A stretch of DNA of 64,000 nucleotides from Bacteroidales bacterium (GCA_035353855.1 DAOQAK010000008.1:16038-80037), one strand, 5' to 3'. Shown: positions 53,551 to 63,948, counted from the stretch's first letter. Notes: generated from the letters alone by a model not told the origin. Program-made: numbers and translations.

Positions 53551-54333
53551 TTATTCATTGTAATCAAAGTACAAATGTTTAACCGTTTGTCCGTTATTTA
53601 TCAACTGGTTCAGTGAGTCAATGCCAATCTTTAAATGTTCTTCAGTAAATTGCATGGATACTTTTTTGTCGCTTTCTTCTGTTTTCACTCCTGAAGAAAT
53701 CATAGGTTGATCGGAAACCAGCAGTAATGCTCCCGATGGAATATGATTGGCAAAGCCTACGGAAAAAATTGTTGCCGTTTCCATATCTACAGCCATAACA
53801 CGGATATTCCGTAAATAATTTTTAAAATCTTCATCATGTTCCCAAACCCTTCTGTTTGTAGTATAAACGGTGCCTGTCCAATAGTCATGATTGTGATCAC
53901 GTATAGTGGTAGAAACAGCTTTCTGTAAATTAAATGCAGGAAGAGCAGGAACTTCAGGAGGGAAATAGTCGTTTGATGTACCTTCACCTCTGATTGCAGC
54001 AATAGGCAGAATCAAATCGCCAAGATTATTTTTCTTTTTTAGCCCGCCGCATTTTCCCAGGAAGAGCGCTGCTTTGGGTTTTGCAGCACTTAATAAATCC
54101 ATTATCGTGGCAGCATTAGCGCTACCCATTCCAAAATTAACGATAGTAATGTTGTTTGCAGTAGCTGAAGGCATGGATTTATCCTGTCCTTTTATTTCTG
54201 CATTATAAGTTTCCGCAAACATCCTGACATACCTGTTGAAATTGGTAAGTAAAACGTATTCGCCAAATTCTTCAAGTGCAGTACCTGTATAACGCGGCAG
54301 CCAGTTTTCAACAATTTCTTTTTTAGTTTTCAT
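53551..54333 (-). CDS. amn: AMP nucleosidase
   Basis: A 260-residue enzyme splitting AMP to adenine and ribose-5-phosphate. VENWLPRYTG and ALFLGKCGGLKK, and AVDMETATIFSVGFANHIPSGALLLVSD in the phosphorylase-like core, are as in the short bacterial form without the N-terminal regulatory domain. A -7 box is 18 bp upstream. Confidence 0.9.
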   Translation of the reverse strand: MKTKKEIVENWLPRYTGTALEEFGEYVLLTNFNRYVRMFAETYNAEIKGQDKSMPSATANNITIVNFGMGSANAATIMDLLSAAKPKAALFLGKCGGLKKKNNLGDLILPIAAIRGEGTSNDYFPPEVPALPAFNLQKAVSTTIRDHNHDYWTGTVYTTNRRVWEHDEDFKNYLRNIRVMAVDMETATIFSVGFANHIPSGALLLVSDQPMISSGVKTEESDKKVSMQFTEEHLKIGIDSLNQLINNGQTVKHLYFDYNE

Positions 54334-54350
54334 AAAAAAAATATTTAGAA

Positions 54351-54358
54351 CAAAATTA
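54351..54358 (-). promoter_or_regulatory. -7 box of amn-holA
   Basis: Minus-strand TAATTTTG matches TAnnTTTG; start near 54346, a ~13-nt leader to the ATG at 54333. Confidence 0.5.
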
Positions 54359-54388
54359 CTTCTTTTTCTATTAAGAATTAGGATTTTT

Positions 54389-54396
54389 TACATTTG
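54389..54396 (+). promoter_or_regulatory. -7 box of the HsdR_N-like gene
   Basis: TACATTTG matches the -7 element; transcription would begin near 54401, before the ATG at 54412 and after a frame start at 54394, which decides the start. Confidence 0.55.
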
Positions 54397-54411
54397 TACT
54401 TTAATAAAAAC

Positions 54412-54873
54412 ATGAGGCAATTAAATTTACCTGAATATTCTTTTCGCTTCAGGCAACGGAATGATAAAACACAAGTATTCGATATTATCCGAAAAAAATA
54501 TATTGTGTTAACTCCCGAAGAATGGGTAAGACAGAACTTTGTTGCATGGCTTATTCATGAAAAGAAATTTCCAACCGGTCTTATTGGTATTGAAAAAGAA
54601 ATTACTTTAAATGGTTTAAAAAAACGATATGATATTGTCATATATAATTTAAATCACAGACCGGAAATGTTGATTGAATGTAAAGCGCCTGATATTGCTG
54701 TTTCCCAGAAAGTATTTGATCAGATCGCAATATACAATATGGTAATGCATGTTAAATACCTGATTGTAACAAATGGGTTAGAACATTTCTGCTGTACTAT
54801 GGACTTTGAAAAACAAAAATATTTTTTCCTGGATGACATTCCTGAGTACACTCAATTATTTGGAAACAGGTAA
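54412..54873 (+). CDS. Stand-alone HsdR N-terminal-like nuclease domain protein
   Basis: A 153-residue protein resembling the N-terminal nuclease domain of type I restriction HsdR (PD-(D/E)XK fold): LNGLKKRYDIVIYN with the first Asp, LIECKAPDI with the Glu-x-Lys, and VSQKVFDQIAIYNM. No helicase, HsdM or HsdS is nearby, so it is not a full type I system. This single-domain form is common in Bacteroidetes; its function is unknown. Confidence 0.75.
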   Translation: MRQLNLPEYSFRFRQRNDKTQVFDIIRKKYIVLTPEEWVRQNFVAWLIHEKKFPTGLIGIEKEITLNGLKKRYDIVIYNLNHRPEMLIECKAPDIAVSQKVFDQIAIYNMVMHVKYLIVTNGLEHFCCTMDFEKQKYFFLDDIPEYTQLFGNR

Positions 54874-54907
54874 AAATTTTAGTAAATTGCACGAAATTTA
54901 TAATTAC

Positions 54908-57796
54908 ATGAAAAACATAAAATACATTATATTTTTTCTTACGATTATTCCATTTATCTCATTATCTCAAAGTCATTATTTTAAGCTGCCAGCAACAGTT
55001 ACGGAAAGCGATTATATGTCAAAAACAATTATCATTAAAATTAAAGAAATATACCGTAATCAGTGCAATGAAAAAGGAGTGAATATTGATAAACTTTCAA
55101 AAGCATTTAACTCGATAGGTGCATATAATATTATAAAGAAATTTCCCGGTAAGGAATCTCCTAAAACTAAATTAAACAGGTATGGCGAAAAGATGGAAGA
55201 CCTCTCACTTATATATGAGCTAAAATATAATACTGGGTTTAATATTGAAAAAGCTATAAATATCATGCTTGCCAGTGGTGTACTTGAGTTTGCAGAACCA
55301 CATTATCTTGCTCAGTTATTTTATGTCCCTAACGATCCTTATGCAGATACTGCAAATAATTCATTTTCGCAATATCATCTGAATTTGATCAAAGCATACC
55401 AGGCATGGGATATTCAGAAAAGTGACACAAACATTGTTATTGGAATTACCGATACCGGGGTTGATTTATTTCACCCTGACCTTTATAATAATATCAAGAA
55501 AAATTATTATGATACCATTAACGGAATTGATGATGATGCTGATGGGTTTACCGATAATTTTTTTGGCTGGGATATGGCAGAGAATGACAGCAGTCCTCAA
55601 TGGCAGGTTATTGGTCATGGGGTTTTTGTTTCCGGTTTGGCATCGGGAATTGCTGATAATTCACAGGGTGGGGCCGGAGTAGGTTTTAATGCTAAATTTT
55701 TACCCGTTAAGATTTCTGATGCATCAGGAGTAATAACTATGGGGTATGAAGGAATTGTATATGCTGCAGAACATGGATGTTCAGTTGTTTGTTGTTCTTG
55801 GGGCGGTTTGGGCGGCGGACAATACGGGCAAACGATCGTTAATTATGCAACGAACAATTGTAATGCTTTGGTTATAGCTGCTGCAGGGAATTCAAATAAT
55901 AATGCCACATATTATCCGGCTTCATATGATAATGTATTAAGTGTTGGCGCAACCAATTGGTACGATCATTTATGGCATGATTCCACAAGTGCTTTTGGTT
56001 CATCATATGGTTTGCATGTTGATCTATGTGCTCCCGGTCAGGGGATTTTTTCAACATGGATCAATGCCGGATACCTTGGAGGGCAATCCGGAACTTCCTT
56101 TGCTGCTCCTATTGTTAGCGGAGCTGCGGCATTGGTAAAATCACAATTTCCTTCGTATTCAGCTATTCAAATTGGCGAACAATTAAAATTAACGACAGAC
56201 AATATTGATACAATTCCATACAATGCTCCCTGGGTGGGAATGATGGGGACCGGACGGCTAAATATATACAAAGCTTTAACTTTAGATAATATTCCATCTA
56301 TTGTGATGACATCGAAATCGATTACCGATAATAATGATGAACTTCATACAAGTTTTGATACATTGAGAATTGTTGGAACATTTAAAAATTATCTTGCTCA
56401 ATCTTCAAATTCACTAAAGGTTTCGCTAAGCTCCACCAGTTCTTATGTTTCAATTCTTAATTCATCAACTTTACTTGGAATGATGAATACGTTTGAAGAA
56501 AAAATGAATTCTGCAGACCCTTTTCTTGTAAAGATATTACCCGGTGTTCCTGTAAGTACACAAATTGATTTTAAACTTACTTTCGAAGATGCAACTGTTG
56601 GTTATAAAGCATATCAGAGTTTTTCAATTGTTGTAAATGTTGATTATATTGATATCGATACAAATAAGGTTGCAACAACAATTACAAGCAAGGGTAAGAT
56701 TGGATATAACTTGACAACAAACTTTAGTCAGGGTGTTGGTTTTACATATAAAAATAGTTCTTCCTATATGACTATTGGTGGACTTATGCTTGGTACAAGC
56801 ACATCACAGGTTTCTGATAATGTTTATGGAGATGTAAGTAATCATTTTGATAATGATTTTAAAACCAAAACTGTTGTTCATAGGGTTGAACCTACTGAAA
56901 AATCGGACTTTGAAACATTATGCGTTTTTGATGATAGTCTTGCTCCTGTTTCTACAAGGTTAAATGTAACAGTTACTCATAAAACGTATACATGGTCTTC
57001 GGCTCCTGATGATAAATATATCATTATGGAATATTCCATCAAAAATAATGGTACACAAACTTTAAGTAATTTATATGCAGGTTTGTTTATGGATTTTGAT
57101 ATGAGTGGCGAGGATATTCAAAAAGACAAGATCGATTATGATGCAACAAATAAAATGGGTTATACTTATTCATTAAACAGTAGTCCTTATGCTGCAATAA
57201 AATTATTATCTTCGGGAACAGTTCATCACTATGCATTTGACAAGGACGGGGCCTCCAATGGGACTTCTGCCAGTATCAATATTGAAAATGGATTTACCAG
57301 TTATGAAAAATACAGTGCATTAAAAATTAATCAATCAAGAAACACTACATCTCAGAGTGGTAATGATGTTGCTGATCTTATCAGCACCGGACCATTTGTT
57401 ATTACACCGGGCGATTCGGAAGTAGTTGCATTTGCTCTTATTGCCGGCGACCACCTGGCAGATATACAGAGTTCGGCTGTAGCCGCCGATAATTATTATA
57501 ACCATTATGGTATCGATGAAATGTTCCCTGATAACCCTGTTGCTACTCTTCATGTTTTCCCAAATCCTGCTGTTAATGAATTAAACGTTTCATTTGATCT
57601 GCAAACTTCATCATCTGTTGAAGTATCTGTTGTGGATATTAACGGAAGAGTTATTCTTAAAAAGAATTTAGGAAAGCTAATGTTTGGAGATCATCATCAA
57701 ACTATTGATATTACAAGTGTTTCATCGGGAACATACTCAGTATTGCTTTCTGCAGGAAGTTATCGCAGAACAGGAGAAATTACCATAACAAAATAG
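54908..57796 (+). CDS. Secreted S8 subtilisin-like protease with T9SS type-A tail
   Basis: A 962-residue secreted serine protease. A signal peptide ends SLSQS; an N-terminal prodomain takes ~25-140; the S8 catalytic set is Asp in ITDTGVDLFHPDL, His in GHGVFVSGLASG and Ser in GTSFAAPIVSGAAALVKS. After the protease is a beta-rich region and then a type-A sorting domain at the end (FPNPAVNELNVSFDL ... TITK). An upstream frame start at 54806 overlaps the HsdR_N gene and lacks the signal peptide position, so 54908 is used. Confidence 0.92.
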   Translation: MKNIKYIIFFLTIIPFISLSQSHYFKLPATVTESDYMSKTIIIKIKEIYRNQCNEKGVNIDKLSKAFNSIGAYNIIKKFPGKESPKTKLNRYGEKMEDLSLIYELKYNTGFNIEKAINIMLASGVLEFAEPHYLAQLFYVPNDPYADTANNSFSQYHLNLIKAYQAWDIQKSDTNIVIGITDTGVDLFHPDLYNNIKKNYYDTINGIDDDADGFTDNFFGWDMAENDSSPQWQVIGHGVFVSGLASGIADNSQGGAGVGFNAKFLPVKISDASGVITMGYEGIVYAAEHGCSVVCCSWGGLGGGQYGQTIVNYATNNCNALVIAAAGNSNNNATYYPASYDNVLSVGATNWYDHLWHDSTSAFGSSYGLHVDLCAPGQGIFSTWINAGYLGGQSGTSFAAPIVSGAAALVKSQFPSYSAIQIGEQLKLTTDNIDTIPYNAPWVGMMGTGRLNIYKALTLDNIPSIVMTSKSITDNNDELHTSFDTLRIVGTFKNYLAQSSNSLKVSLSSTSSYVSILNSSTLLGMMNTFEEKMNSADPFLVKILPGVPVSTQIDFKLTFEDATVGYKAYQSFSIVVNVDYIDIDTNKVATTITSKGKIGYNLTTNFSQGVGFTYKNSSSYMTIGGLMLGTSTSQVSDNVYGDVSNHFDNDFKTKTVVHRVEPTEKSDFETLCVFDDSLAPVSTRLNVTVTHKTYTWSSAPDDKYIIMEYSIKNNGTQTLSNLYAGLFMDFDMSGEDIQKDKIDYDATNKMGYTYSLNSSPYAAIKLLSSGTVHHYAFDKDGASNGTSASINIENGFTSYEKYSALKINQSRNTTSQSGNDVADLISTGPFVITPGDSEVVAFALIAGDHLADIQSSAVAADNYYNHYGIDEMFPDNPVATLHVFPNPAVNELNVSFDLQTSSSVEVSVVDINGRVILKKNLGKLMFGDHHQTIDITSVSSGTYSVLLSAGSYRRTGEITITK

Positions 57797-57821
57797 CAAA
57801 TTATTAATTTATTTTTTAACG

Positions 57822-59096
57822 ATGAATTTAAAAGATATACCAGAGGAGTTTATAAATTTTTTATTAGTAACATCATTCTCCCTTATTATAGGCCTTGCCC
57901 AGCGTCGCCTTCATCCTTCCAACGAAGAGTTCAAACCTTTTGGTACCGACCGTACGTTTACTTTTATCGGGATACTTGGTTTTATATTATGCATGGTAAC
58001 ACCCGGTGAATACTGGCTTTTCATGGGTGGCGGATTTGCAATACTTATCTTTCTGGCATTATATTATTACATGCGTTTGGTGAATATGCGCATTTATGGT
58101 ATCACAACAATTATTGTTGCCATTATAACTTATTGTTTGGCTCCGCTTGTGATTACCCAGCCAAGATGGTTGTTTTTACTCGTTATTGTAACAGTTCTTA
58201 TTTTTACTGAACTCAAAGAATCATTTGGCGTGATATCAAAAAAATTCGACAAGGATGAATTCATTACATTGGGGAAATTCCTTGTTATTGCAGGAGTTAT
58301 TCTTCCTATTTTTCCTGATGAACCTTTTGTAGAATATTTAAATATCACACCCTATAAAGTTTGGCTGGCTGTTGTAGTAATATCAAGCATCAGTTATTTG
58401 AGTTACCTGCTTAAGAAATTTGTTTTTCCAAAAAGCGGGATTTTAGTTTCCGCATTGCTTGGAGGCATATACAGCAGCACTGCCACTACACTTATTTTAT
58501 CACGTAAAAGTAAATCGTCAGGGAAAAATCAAAATCAATATGCAGCAGGTATTATACTTGCTACAGCGATGATGTATGTCCGCATACTTATTATTTTATT
58601 CATATTTAATGCTGCACTTTTTTCTATACTTTTACCGGGTTTTGCAATATTAATTTTGATTTCGTTCGTTGTAACTTATGTTATTTTCCGGTTAAAACCT
58701 GAGCATGTAGAAGAGCAGAACAGACATATTGGTTATGATAAAAACCCTTTGGAATTTAAAGTGGCTTTGCTTTTTACGGTTCTGTATGTACTGTTTACTT
58801 TTATTACTTATTATGTTATAAGCAATTTTGGCATTAAGGGACTTAATATCCTTTCATTGATTGTAGGTGTTACCGATATCGATCCTTTTCTAATAAATTT
58901 ATTCCAGGGAAGATATGACGTAGGAATGAACATACTTGCTATTGCTACATTACAGGCTATTATAAGTAACAACATTGTAAAAGCACTTTATTCACATTTC
59001 CTTGCAAACAAGAAAATTTTATGGACACTTCTGCTGGGATTTTCAGTAATCATTATTGTTAACATAATCGTTACAGTGTTTTTTTATATGTCATAA
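57822..59096 (+). CDS. MgtC/SapB-like membrane protein with DUF4010
   Basis: A 424-residue protein with about 11-12 membrane segments. The N-terminal FLLVTSFSLIIGLAQRRL and FGTDRTFTFIGILGFIL are the MgtC/SapB-type start, and the C-terminal half (YSSTATTLILSRKSKSSG) is DUF4010. The transported or sensed substrate is unknown. It starts 25 bp after the subtilase on the same strand, which is probably incidental. Confidence 0.85.
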   Translation: MNLKDIPEEFINFLLVTSFSLIIGLAQRRLHPSNEEFKPFGTDRTFTFIGILGFILCMVTPGEYWLFMGGGFAILIFLALYYYMRLVNMRIYGITTIIVAIITYCLAPLVITQPRWLFLLVIVTVLIFTELKESFGVISKKFDKDEFITLGKFLVIAGVILPIFPDEPFVEYLNITPYKVWLAVVVISSISYLSYLLKKFVFPKSGILVSALLGGIYSSTATTLILSRKSKSSGKNQNQYAAGIILATAMMYVRILIILFIFNAALFSILLPGFAILILISFVVTYVIFRLKPEHVEEQNRHIGYDKNPLEFKVALLFTVLYVLFTFITYYVISNFGIKGLNILSLIVGVTDIDPFLINLFQGRYDVGMNILAIATLQAIISNNIVKALYSHFLANKKILWTLLLGFSVIIIVNIIVTVFFYMS

Positions 59097-59136
59097 GTCA
59101 ATAAAATTTCCTTTATCTGTAATCCTTTATTATTAG

Positions 59137-59144
59137 TATTTTTG
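59137..59144 (+). promoter_or_regulatory. -7 box of the DUF3822-rsmD operon
   Basis: TATTTTTG matches TAnnTTTG; start near 59149, leader about 34 nt to the ATG at 59183. Confidence 0.45.
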
Positions 59145-59182
59145 GCGTTTCTAATATTCCGTTAATAAAAATTATAACAAAT

Positions 59183-60013
59183 ATGTTATCAGGCGAATTG
59201 TTGAAGAACGGATTTACAGTTAATCATATTGTAATCGTAAAATACGCTGAAACAAATATTTCTTTAACTGTTTTTGATTCATTACAGAATACATTCATAG
59301 CATTTGAAAAGCTGGCATTTCAAAGCAGGAGTATCTTTTCAGAGAATATACAGGAAACAGAAATTGGCAAAATGCTGATCCATAAAGAAAAAACTTTTGG
59401 TAAAATTATCTTGCTTATTGATAATCCTGTTTTCACGATCATTCCCGGTGAACTGTACCGGGAGCATGACAAAGTAAAATATTTATTGCATACACATTCC
59501 TATCACGAAAATGAAGGCGAGCATTCCGATCATTTAAAAAATATGGGTTCGTATAATGTATACTGGTTGCCATACGATATGAAAAGTTTTGCAGCAAAGC
59601 ATTTTCTTACATATGAATTAAAGCATTTCGCAACGATTTTTACAAATTATTGTTTGTCATTAAACAAAAAAAACGAAGCGATGTATATTCATGTTGGGGC
59701 GAATATCATATATGTTACTGTGGTTTCAGGGGGAAAGCCGGTATTATGTAATGCTTATAAATATAATACTATTGAAGATTTTACATTTTATATTTTAAAA
59801 GTTTATCAGAAAATATTTCAGAAACCGGATAGCGCTTCTTTATTAATTTCGGGTGAAATTGAAAAAATTTCTGAATATAAAACTACGATATCAAAATACA
59901 TACGGAATGTTGATTTTATTATGAACAGTGAAGAATTTAAGTATGGTGAAGGAATTTCAAAAATGCCATTACCTGTAAATAATATTTTATTCAGTACACC
60001 ATTATGCGTATAG
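59183..60013 (+). CDS. DUF3822-family protein
   Basis: A 276-residue protein of the DUF3822 type, typically found next to rsmD and coaD in Bacteroidetes. It has the two-part ASKHA-like pattern of that group: FLISVFDSLQNTFIAFE-type start and, in the C-terminal half, IHVGANIIYVTVVSGGKPVL and ASLLISGEIEKISEY. Function unknown. It overlaps rsmD by 10 bp. Confidence 0.8.
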   Translation: MLSGELLKNGFTVNHIVIVKYAETNISLTVFDSLQNTFIAFEKLAFQSRSIFSENIQETEIGKMLIHKEKTFGKIILLIDNPVFTIIPGELYREHDKVKYLLHTHSYHENEGEHSDHLKNMGSYNVYWLPYDMKSFAAKHFLTYELKHFATIFTNYCLSLNKKNEAMYIHVGANIIYVTVVSGGKPVLCNAYKYNTIEDFTFYILKVYQKIFQKPDSASLLISGEIEKISEYKTTISKYIRNVDFIMNSEEFKYGEGISKMPLPVNNILFSTPLCV

Positions 60014-60540
60014 TAAGCGGAACACACAAGTCGAGAATAATAAAACCTCCAGCAAACCTTCCGGTTCGCCCAACCACAGATATTGCCAAGGAAAGTTTGT
60101 TCAATGTTTTGGCAAACAGGATTGATATGGAAACAGTAAATGTTCTTGACCTGTTTTCGGGAACAGGAAGCATATCGTATGAATTTGCTTCCCGAGGTGC
60201 ATTAAGTGTTACTTCGGTTGATATTGAAAAACGCTGTATCGATTTTATACATAAAGCATCAGCGGAATTTAAATTTACAAATATAAAAATACTGCGAAAC
60301 GATGTGTTCACTTTTATAAAGATATGCAAAGTGAAATACGATATTATATTTGCCGACCCGCCTTACGAAATGCCCAGAATTGAAACTCTCCCTGACCTGG
60401 TATTTGAAAAAAATATTTTAAATGAGAATGGGATTTTTATTCTTGAACATACTGAAAGGTTGAATTTTTCTGCTAATCCACACTTTATGGAAAAGAGAAA
60501 TTACGGGAAAGTAAATTTTAGTTTTTTTAAAAACGTTTAA
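60004..60540 (+). CDS. rsmD: 16S rRNA (guanine966-N2)-methyltransferase
   Basis: A 178-residue Rossmann MTase. MRIVSGTHKSRIIKPP, RPTTDIAKESLFNVL, VLDLFSGTGSISYEFASRGA (SAM site) and FADPPYEMP (catalytic motif) are the RsmD signatures. It overlaps the DUF3822 gene and precedes coaD. Confidence 0.95.
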   Translation: MRIVSGTHKSRIIKPPANLPVRPTTDIAKESLFNVLANRIDMETVNVLDLFSGTGSISYEFASRGALSVTSVDIEKRCIDFIHKASAEFKFTNIKILRNDVFTFIKICKVKYDIIFADPPYEMPRIETLPDLVFEKNILNENGIFILEHTERLNFSANPHFMEKRNYGKVNFSFFKNV

Positions 60541-60607
60541 TTCATTTGTCTTCAGACTAAAGAATTAAAAAAATATTTTTTGTAACTAATCAGTATGGAA
60601 AATTATT

Positions 60608-60710
60608 TATACCGACAGAAAAGAGTTTTGCAAAATTTTTTTTTGTTTTCTATACGGTATAACTCGTTCTAAACAGTTTTGCCTTTGCAAACCTGATAAG
60701 AACGAGTATA
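60608..60710. repeat. 103-bp dispersed structured repeat, copy B
   Basis: Nearly identical to copy A at 26715-26817. It begins TATACCGACAGAAAAGAG and ends AAGAACGAGTATA, with the same two hairpins. It lies in the 382-bp gap between rsmD and coaD, which holds no gene. Confidence 0.85.
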
Positions 60711-60766
60711 AAACACGAAATTATATCGTATTTAATCGTGATTTTATCTTGGTTTTCTAATTTTAT

Positions 60767-60774
60767 TAACTTTG
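60767..60774 (+). promoter_or_regulatory. -7 box of coaD
   Basis: TAACTTTG matches TAnnTTTG; the leader to the ATG at 60923 would be long, about 145 nt. Confidence 0.4.
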
Positions 60775-60922
60775 AATTTTTAATAACTTATAATTTTTCT
60801 ACCTGATTTCGATGAAATCAGACATAAAATAGATATTCAGGAAAAACAGGTTTTAATTATGAAATATCCATGTGAGCGAGCCTATCCGATTGGCAAAGCG
60901 GGTAACTATAAAATTTAAACAG

Positions 60923-61399
60923 ATGAAAAATACAAAGACAAAAAATATTGCAGTGTTCCCGGGTTCACTCGATCCTATTACTAAAGGTCATGAATCGGTT
61001 ATTATCAGGGCTGTTCCGCTGTTCGATGAAATAATTGTTGCCATAGGTGAAAACTCGCAGAAGAAAAATTATTTCTCGCTAGAGCAACGAAAAAAATGGA
61101 TTGAAAAAGTTTTTAAAAAATATCCTTCAGTGAAAGTTAAGGTGTATTCAGGACTTACTGTTGATTTTTGTAAAAAGCAAAAAGCAAAATATATTTTGCG
61201 CGGCTTGCGTACATCGGCCGATTTTGAATTTGAACGCAGCATAGGACAGATGAATAAATGCATACATCATGATATTGAAACTATTTTTATGCTGACAGCG
61301 CCGGAATATACACACCTCAATTCTTCCATCGTGCGCGACATTCATCGTTACGGAGGAAGCGTTAAAAAATTTGTTCCTGATGGTGTTGAATTAAAATAA
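60923..61399 (+). CDS. coaD: Pantetheine-phosphate adenylyltransferase
   Basis: A 158-residue nucleotidyltransferase of CoA synthesis. FPGSLDPITKGH carries the HIGH-like TKGH, and LRGLRTSADFEFERSIGQMN and YTHLNSSIVRDI (the ISST-like region) complete the enzyme. A frame start at 60872 adds 17 non-homologous residues; the family start is 60923. It is followed after 35 bp by the peptidase gene. Confidence 0.95.
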   Translation: MKNTKTKNIAVFPGSLDPITKGHESVIIRAVPLFDEIIVAIGENSQKKNYFSLEQRKKWIEKVFKKYPSVKVKVYSGLTVDFCKKQKAKYILRGLRTSADFEFERSIGQMNKCIHHDIETIFMLTAPEYTHLNSSIVRDIHRYGGSVKKFVPDGVELK

Positions 61400-61434
61400 A
61401 ATTTAAGATACTTCATACTAATTCAAAAGCGCCA

Positions 61435-63948
61435 ATGAAAAAATACTTTTCCATTTTTGTTTTTATTTTCTTCTACATCACTTTGCCATCACAAAATATA
61501 ACATCATCAAAAAAGGCAAAGGAAGCAGGCCCAGTACTCGATTCATTAATTAAGTCATGTGCCGCGTCAATTCGCCCCGACAGCATTCGTTCATACCTAA
61601 GCACGCTTGAAAATTTCGGTACACGATTTTGCCTGGCCGATAATCACCGTGATGTAGCGGTGTGGATTAAAAATAAATATATCTCCTTAGGATATACAAA
61701 TACGGTTCTTGATTCATTCCTGATGACCGACCAGTGGAATTCGCAAACCTATACACTATACCAGTACAACGTTGTTGCTACGCTTGAGGGTACACAGGCT
61801 CCCGATGAAATATATATTGTTGGCGGGCATTACGATTCCTATGTTTCGGGCACAACAGCATTAGTGAGCGCGCCGGGTGTTGATGATAACGGAACATCGG
61901 TGGCTGCAAGCCTTGAAGTTGCAAGAGCATTTAAAGAAAATAATTTTCATCCTAATAAAACTATTAAGTTTATTGCATTTGCTGCTGAAGAATTAGGACT
62001 GAACGGTAGCAGGTATTATGCAGAACAGGCAAAAGCGAATGGGGATAAGATTCAGATGATGATAAATTTCGATATGATCGGAACCAATCATGAAGCGCAG
62101 GGTGCATGGCATATCAACTTTGTAAATTACGAAGGTTGCGAAAATATTACTTTGTTTGCTCATGAAATTGCAAGTAATTATACAACATTAACTGCTGTTG
62201 ATGTGAATAGCAATTCGTCGGGTTCGGATAGCTACAGTTTCTGGACAAATGGTTTTCCTGCAATATTCCTGCAGGAATACGAATTCAGCACAGTGTATCA
62301 CACGGTAAATGATTTATTGATAAATGTTGATACGACATACTGTGCTGAAATTACTAAAGTTGCCTGTGGCATGTTGTTGCAGTCGGTTGAATCGCCAAAG
62401 ATTGTAAGCGGGCTATCTGTTAGCGATGTTGGCGACGGAGTATCGCTTTATGCTTCGTGGCAAAAATTAAACGAAGCTGATGTTACCGGTTATATGGTTA
62501 ATGTTGGAAATTTATCGGGCGATTATGATTCCACATATTATACAACAGATACAACTATTGTTGTTTCCGGTTTAACGGAAGGAACATTATTTTACATTGG
62601 TGTGAAGGCTGTGGATATTGATGGCGATAAAGGATTGGCTTCATATGTATCAGCAATACCTTTGTCGATACCGCGCACACCAACAGGTTTGGAACAACTG
62701 GTTTCCACATCGAATATAAAATTAGGTTGGAAAAAAAATATGGAGCTCGATATGGAAGGATATAATATTTACAGGAGTGATGCAGCAAACGGAACTTATG
62801 AAAAAATAAATTCTGCAATGGTTGCCGATACTGTATATACCGATAATACTGCCGATGCGCATACTTTTTATTATTACGAAATTTCTGCGGTTGACAGCGC
62901 TTTGAATGAAAGCATATTGTCGGCTGCAATTAAAACAAGAGTGATCACTCACGATATGGGAATTTTAATTGTTGACGATTCGGAAGGAGGATGGCTTAAC
63001 CCAACCGACCAGCAGGTTGATGATTTTTATAATAATATTTGTGAAGGGTTTACTCTTGCAAATTATGATGCTACCGACAGCACAAAAATTTATCTTGCCG
63101 ATATGGGTGCATATTCAACATTATTGTGGCATATAAACCGCAAGATTAACAAACCTGTTTTTTATAAGAATCAAAATGAAGTAAAGAAATTTCTTGAATC
63201 GGGCGGGAATCTTTTATTTACTTGTTATGAACCGCAGGGTGCAGCACAAAACATAAATGGCTATCCTTATACATACAATGCAGGTGATTTTATTTATGAT
63301 TATTTGAAGATAGCAAGTTCCGAAGAAACCGACGAAGGCTTGTTCATAGGTGCAAAACCATTTGCTGCCGGTTATGATTCGCTTTATATTGATACCTTGA
63401 AAACCTTGGCAAATAATCAACATCATGTTTTTAATATTGAAGCAATAAATCCGAATAGCGAAGGCAACACAATTTATTCTTACGATTCGTATTTTAATCC
63501 TTCTGTCCCTGCAGGCAATATGATAGGGAAAAGCGTAGGAGTGGAATACCTCGGAAGCGATTACAAAGTTGTTACGCTTAGCGTTCCTTTATACTTTATA
63601 AAATTTGATGAAGCGAAAAATTTTGTTCAGTATGTAATGCATGAGAAATTTGATGAAGCCATTGATGTTCCTGAAATGCAAAGCAGCAACGGAAAATTTT
63701 TATTTACATTATTCCCAAATCCTGCAAGCGATGAATTAAATATTACAATTAATTCCGCTGAAAATAAAAATGCAACACTTGAGATTTATTCCATTAGCGG
63801 AAAACTTATAAAGCAATATAAATTTAATTGCTCTAAAGGATTACAATCTAAATATATTGATATTACTGCAATTCCCGAAGGTTTTTATTTTTGTAAAATA
63901 AAAGCCGGAAATAATTATTGTGTGAAAAAATTGGTGGTGGGGAGGTAA
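61435..63948 (+). CDS. Secreted M28-family metallopeptidase with FN3 domains and T9SS type-A tail
   Basis: An 837-residue secreted protein. A signal peptide ends near LPSQ. The M28 zinc ligands are His in GGHYDSY, Asp in GVDDNGTS, Glu in AAEELGLNGS, Asp in NFDMIGTN and His in VYHTVND. Two fibronectin type III domains take residues ~320-500 (VTGYMVNVG; MEGYNIYRSDAANGTYEKI); a further domain of unknown type takes ~505-740; the end is a type-A sorting domain (FPNPASDELNIT ... KKLVVGR). It probably digests peptides or removes N-terminal residues outside the cell. Confidence 0.92.
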   Translation: MKKYFSIFVFIFFYITLPSQNITSSKKAKEAGPVLDSLIKSCAASIRPDSIRSYLSTLENFGTRFCLADNHRDVAVWIKNKYISLGYTNTVLDSFLMTDQWNSQTYTLYQYNVVATLEGTQAPDEIYIVGGHYDSYVSGTTALVSAPGVDDNGTSVAASLEVARAFKENNFHPNKTIKFIAFAAEELGLNGSRYYAEQAKANGDKIQMMINFDMIGTNHEAQGAWHINFVNYEGCENITLFAHEIASNYTTLTAVDVNSNSSGSDSYSFWTNGFPAIFLQEYEFSTVYHTVNDLLINVDTTYCAEITKVACGMLLQSVESPKIVSGLSVSDVGDGVSLYASWQKLNEADVTGYMVNVGNLSGDYDSTYYTTDTTIVVSGLTEGTLFYIGVKAVDIDGDKGLASYVSAIPLSIPRTPTGLEQLVSTSNIKLGWKKNMELDMEGYNIYRSDAANGTYEKINSAMVADTVYTDNTADAHTFYYYEISAVDSALNESILSAAIKTRVITHDMGILIVDDSEGGWLNPTDQQVDDFYNNICEGFTLANYDATDSTKIYLADMGAYSTLLWHINRKINKPVFYKNQNEVKKFLESGGNLLFTCYEPQGAAQNINGYPYTYNAGDFIYDYLKIASSEETDEGLFIGAKPFAAGYDSLYIDTLKTLANNQHHVFNIEAINPNSEGNTIYSYDSYFNPSVPAGNMIGKSVGVEYLGSDYKVVTLSVPLYFIKFDEAKNFVQYVMHEKFDEAIDVPEMQSSNGKFLFTLFPNPASDELNITINSAENKNATLEIYSISGKLIKQYKFNCSKGLQSKYIDITAIPEGFYFCKIKAGNNYCVKKLVVGR

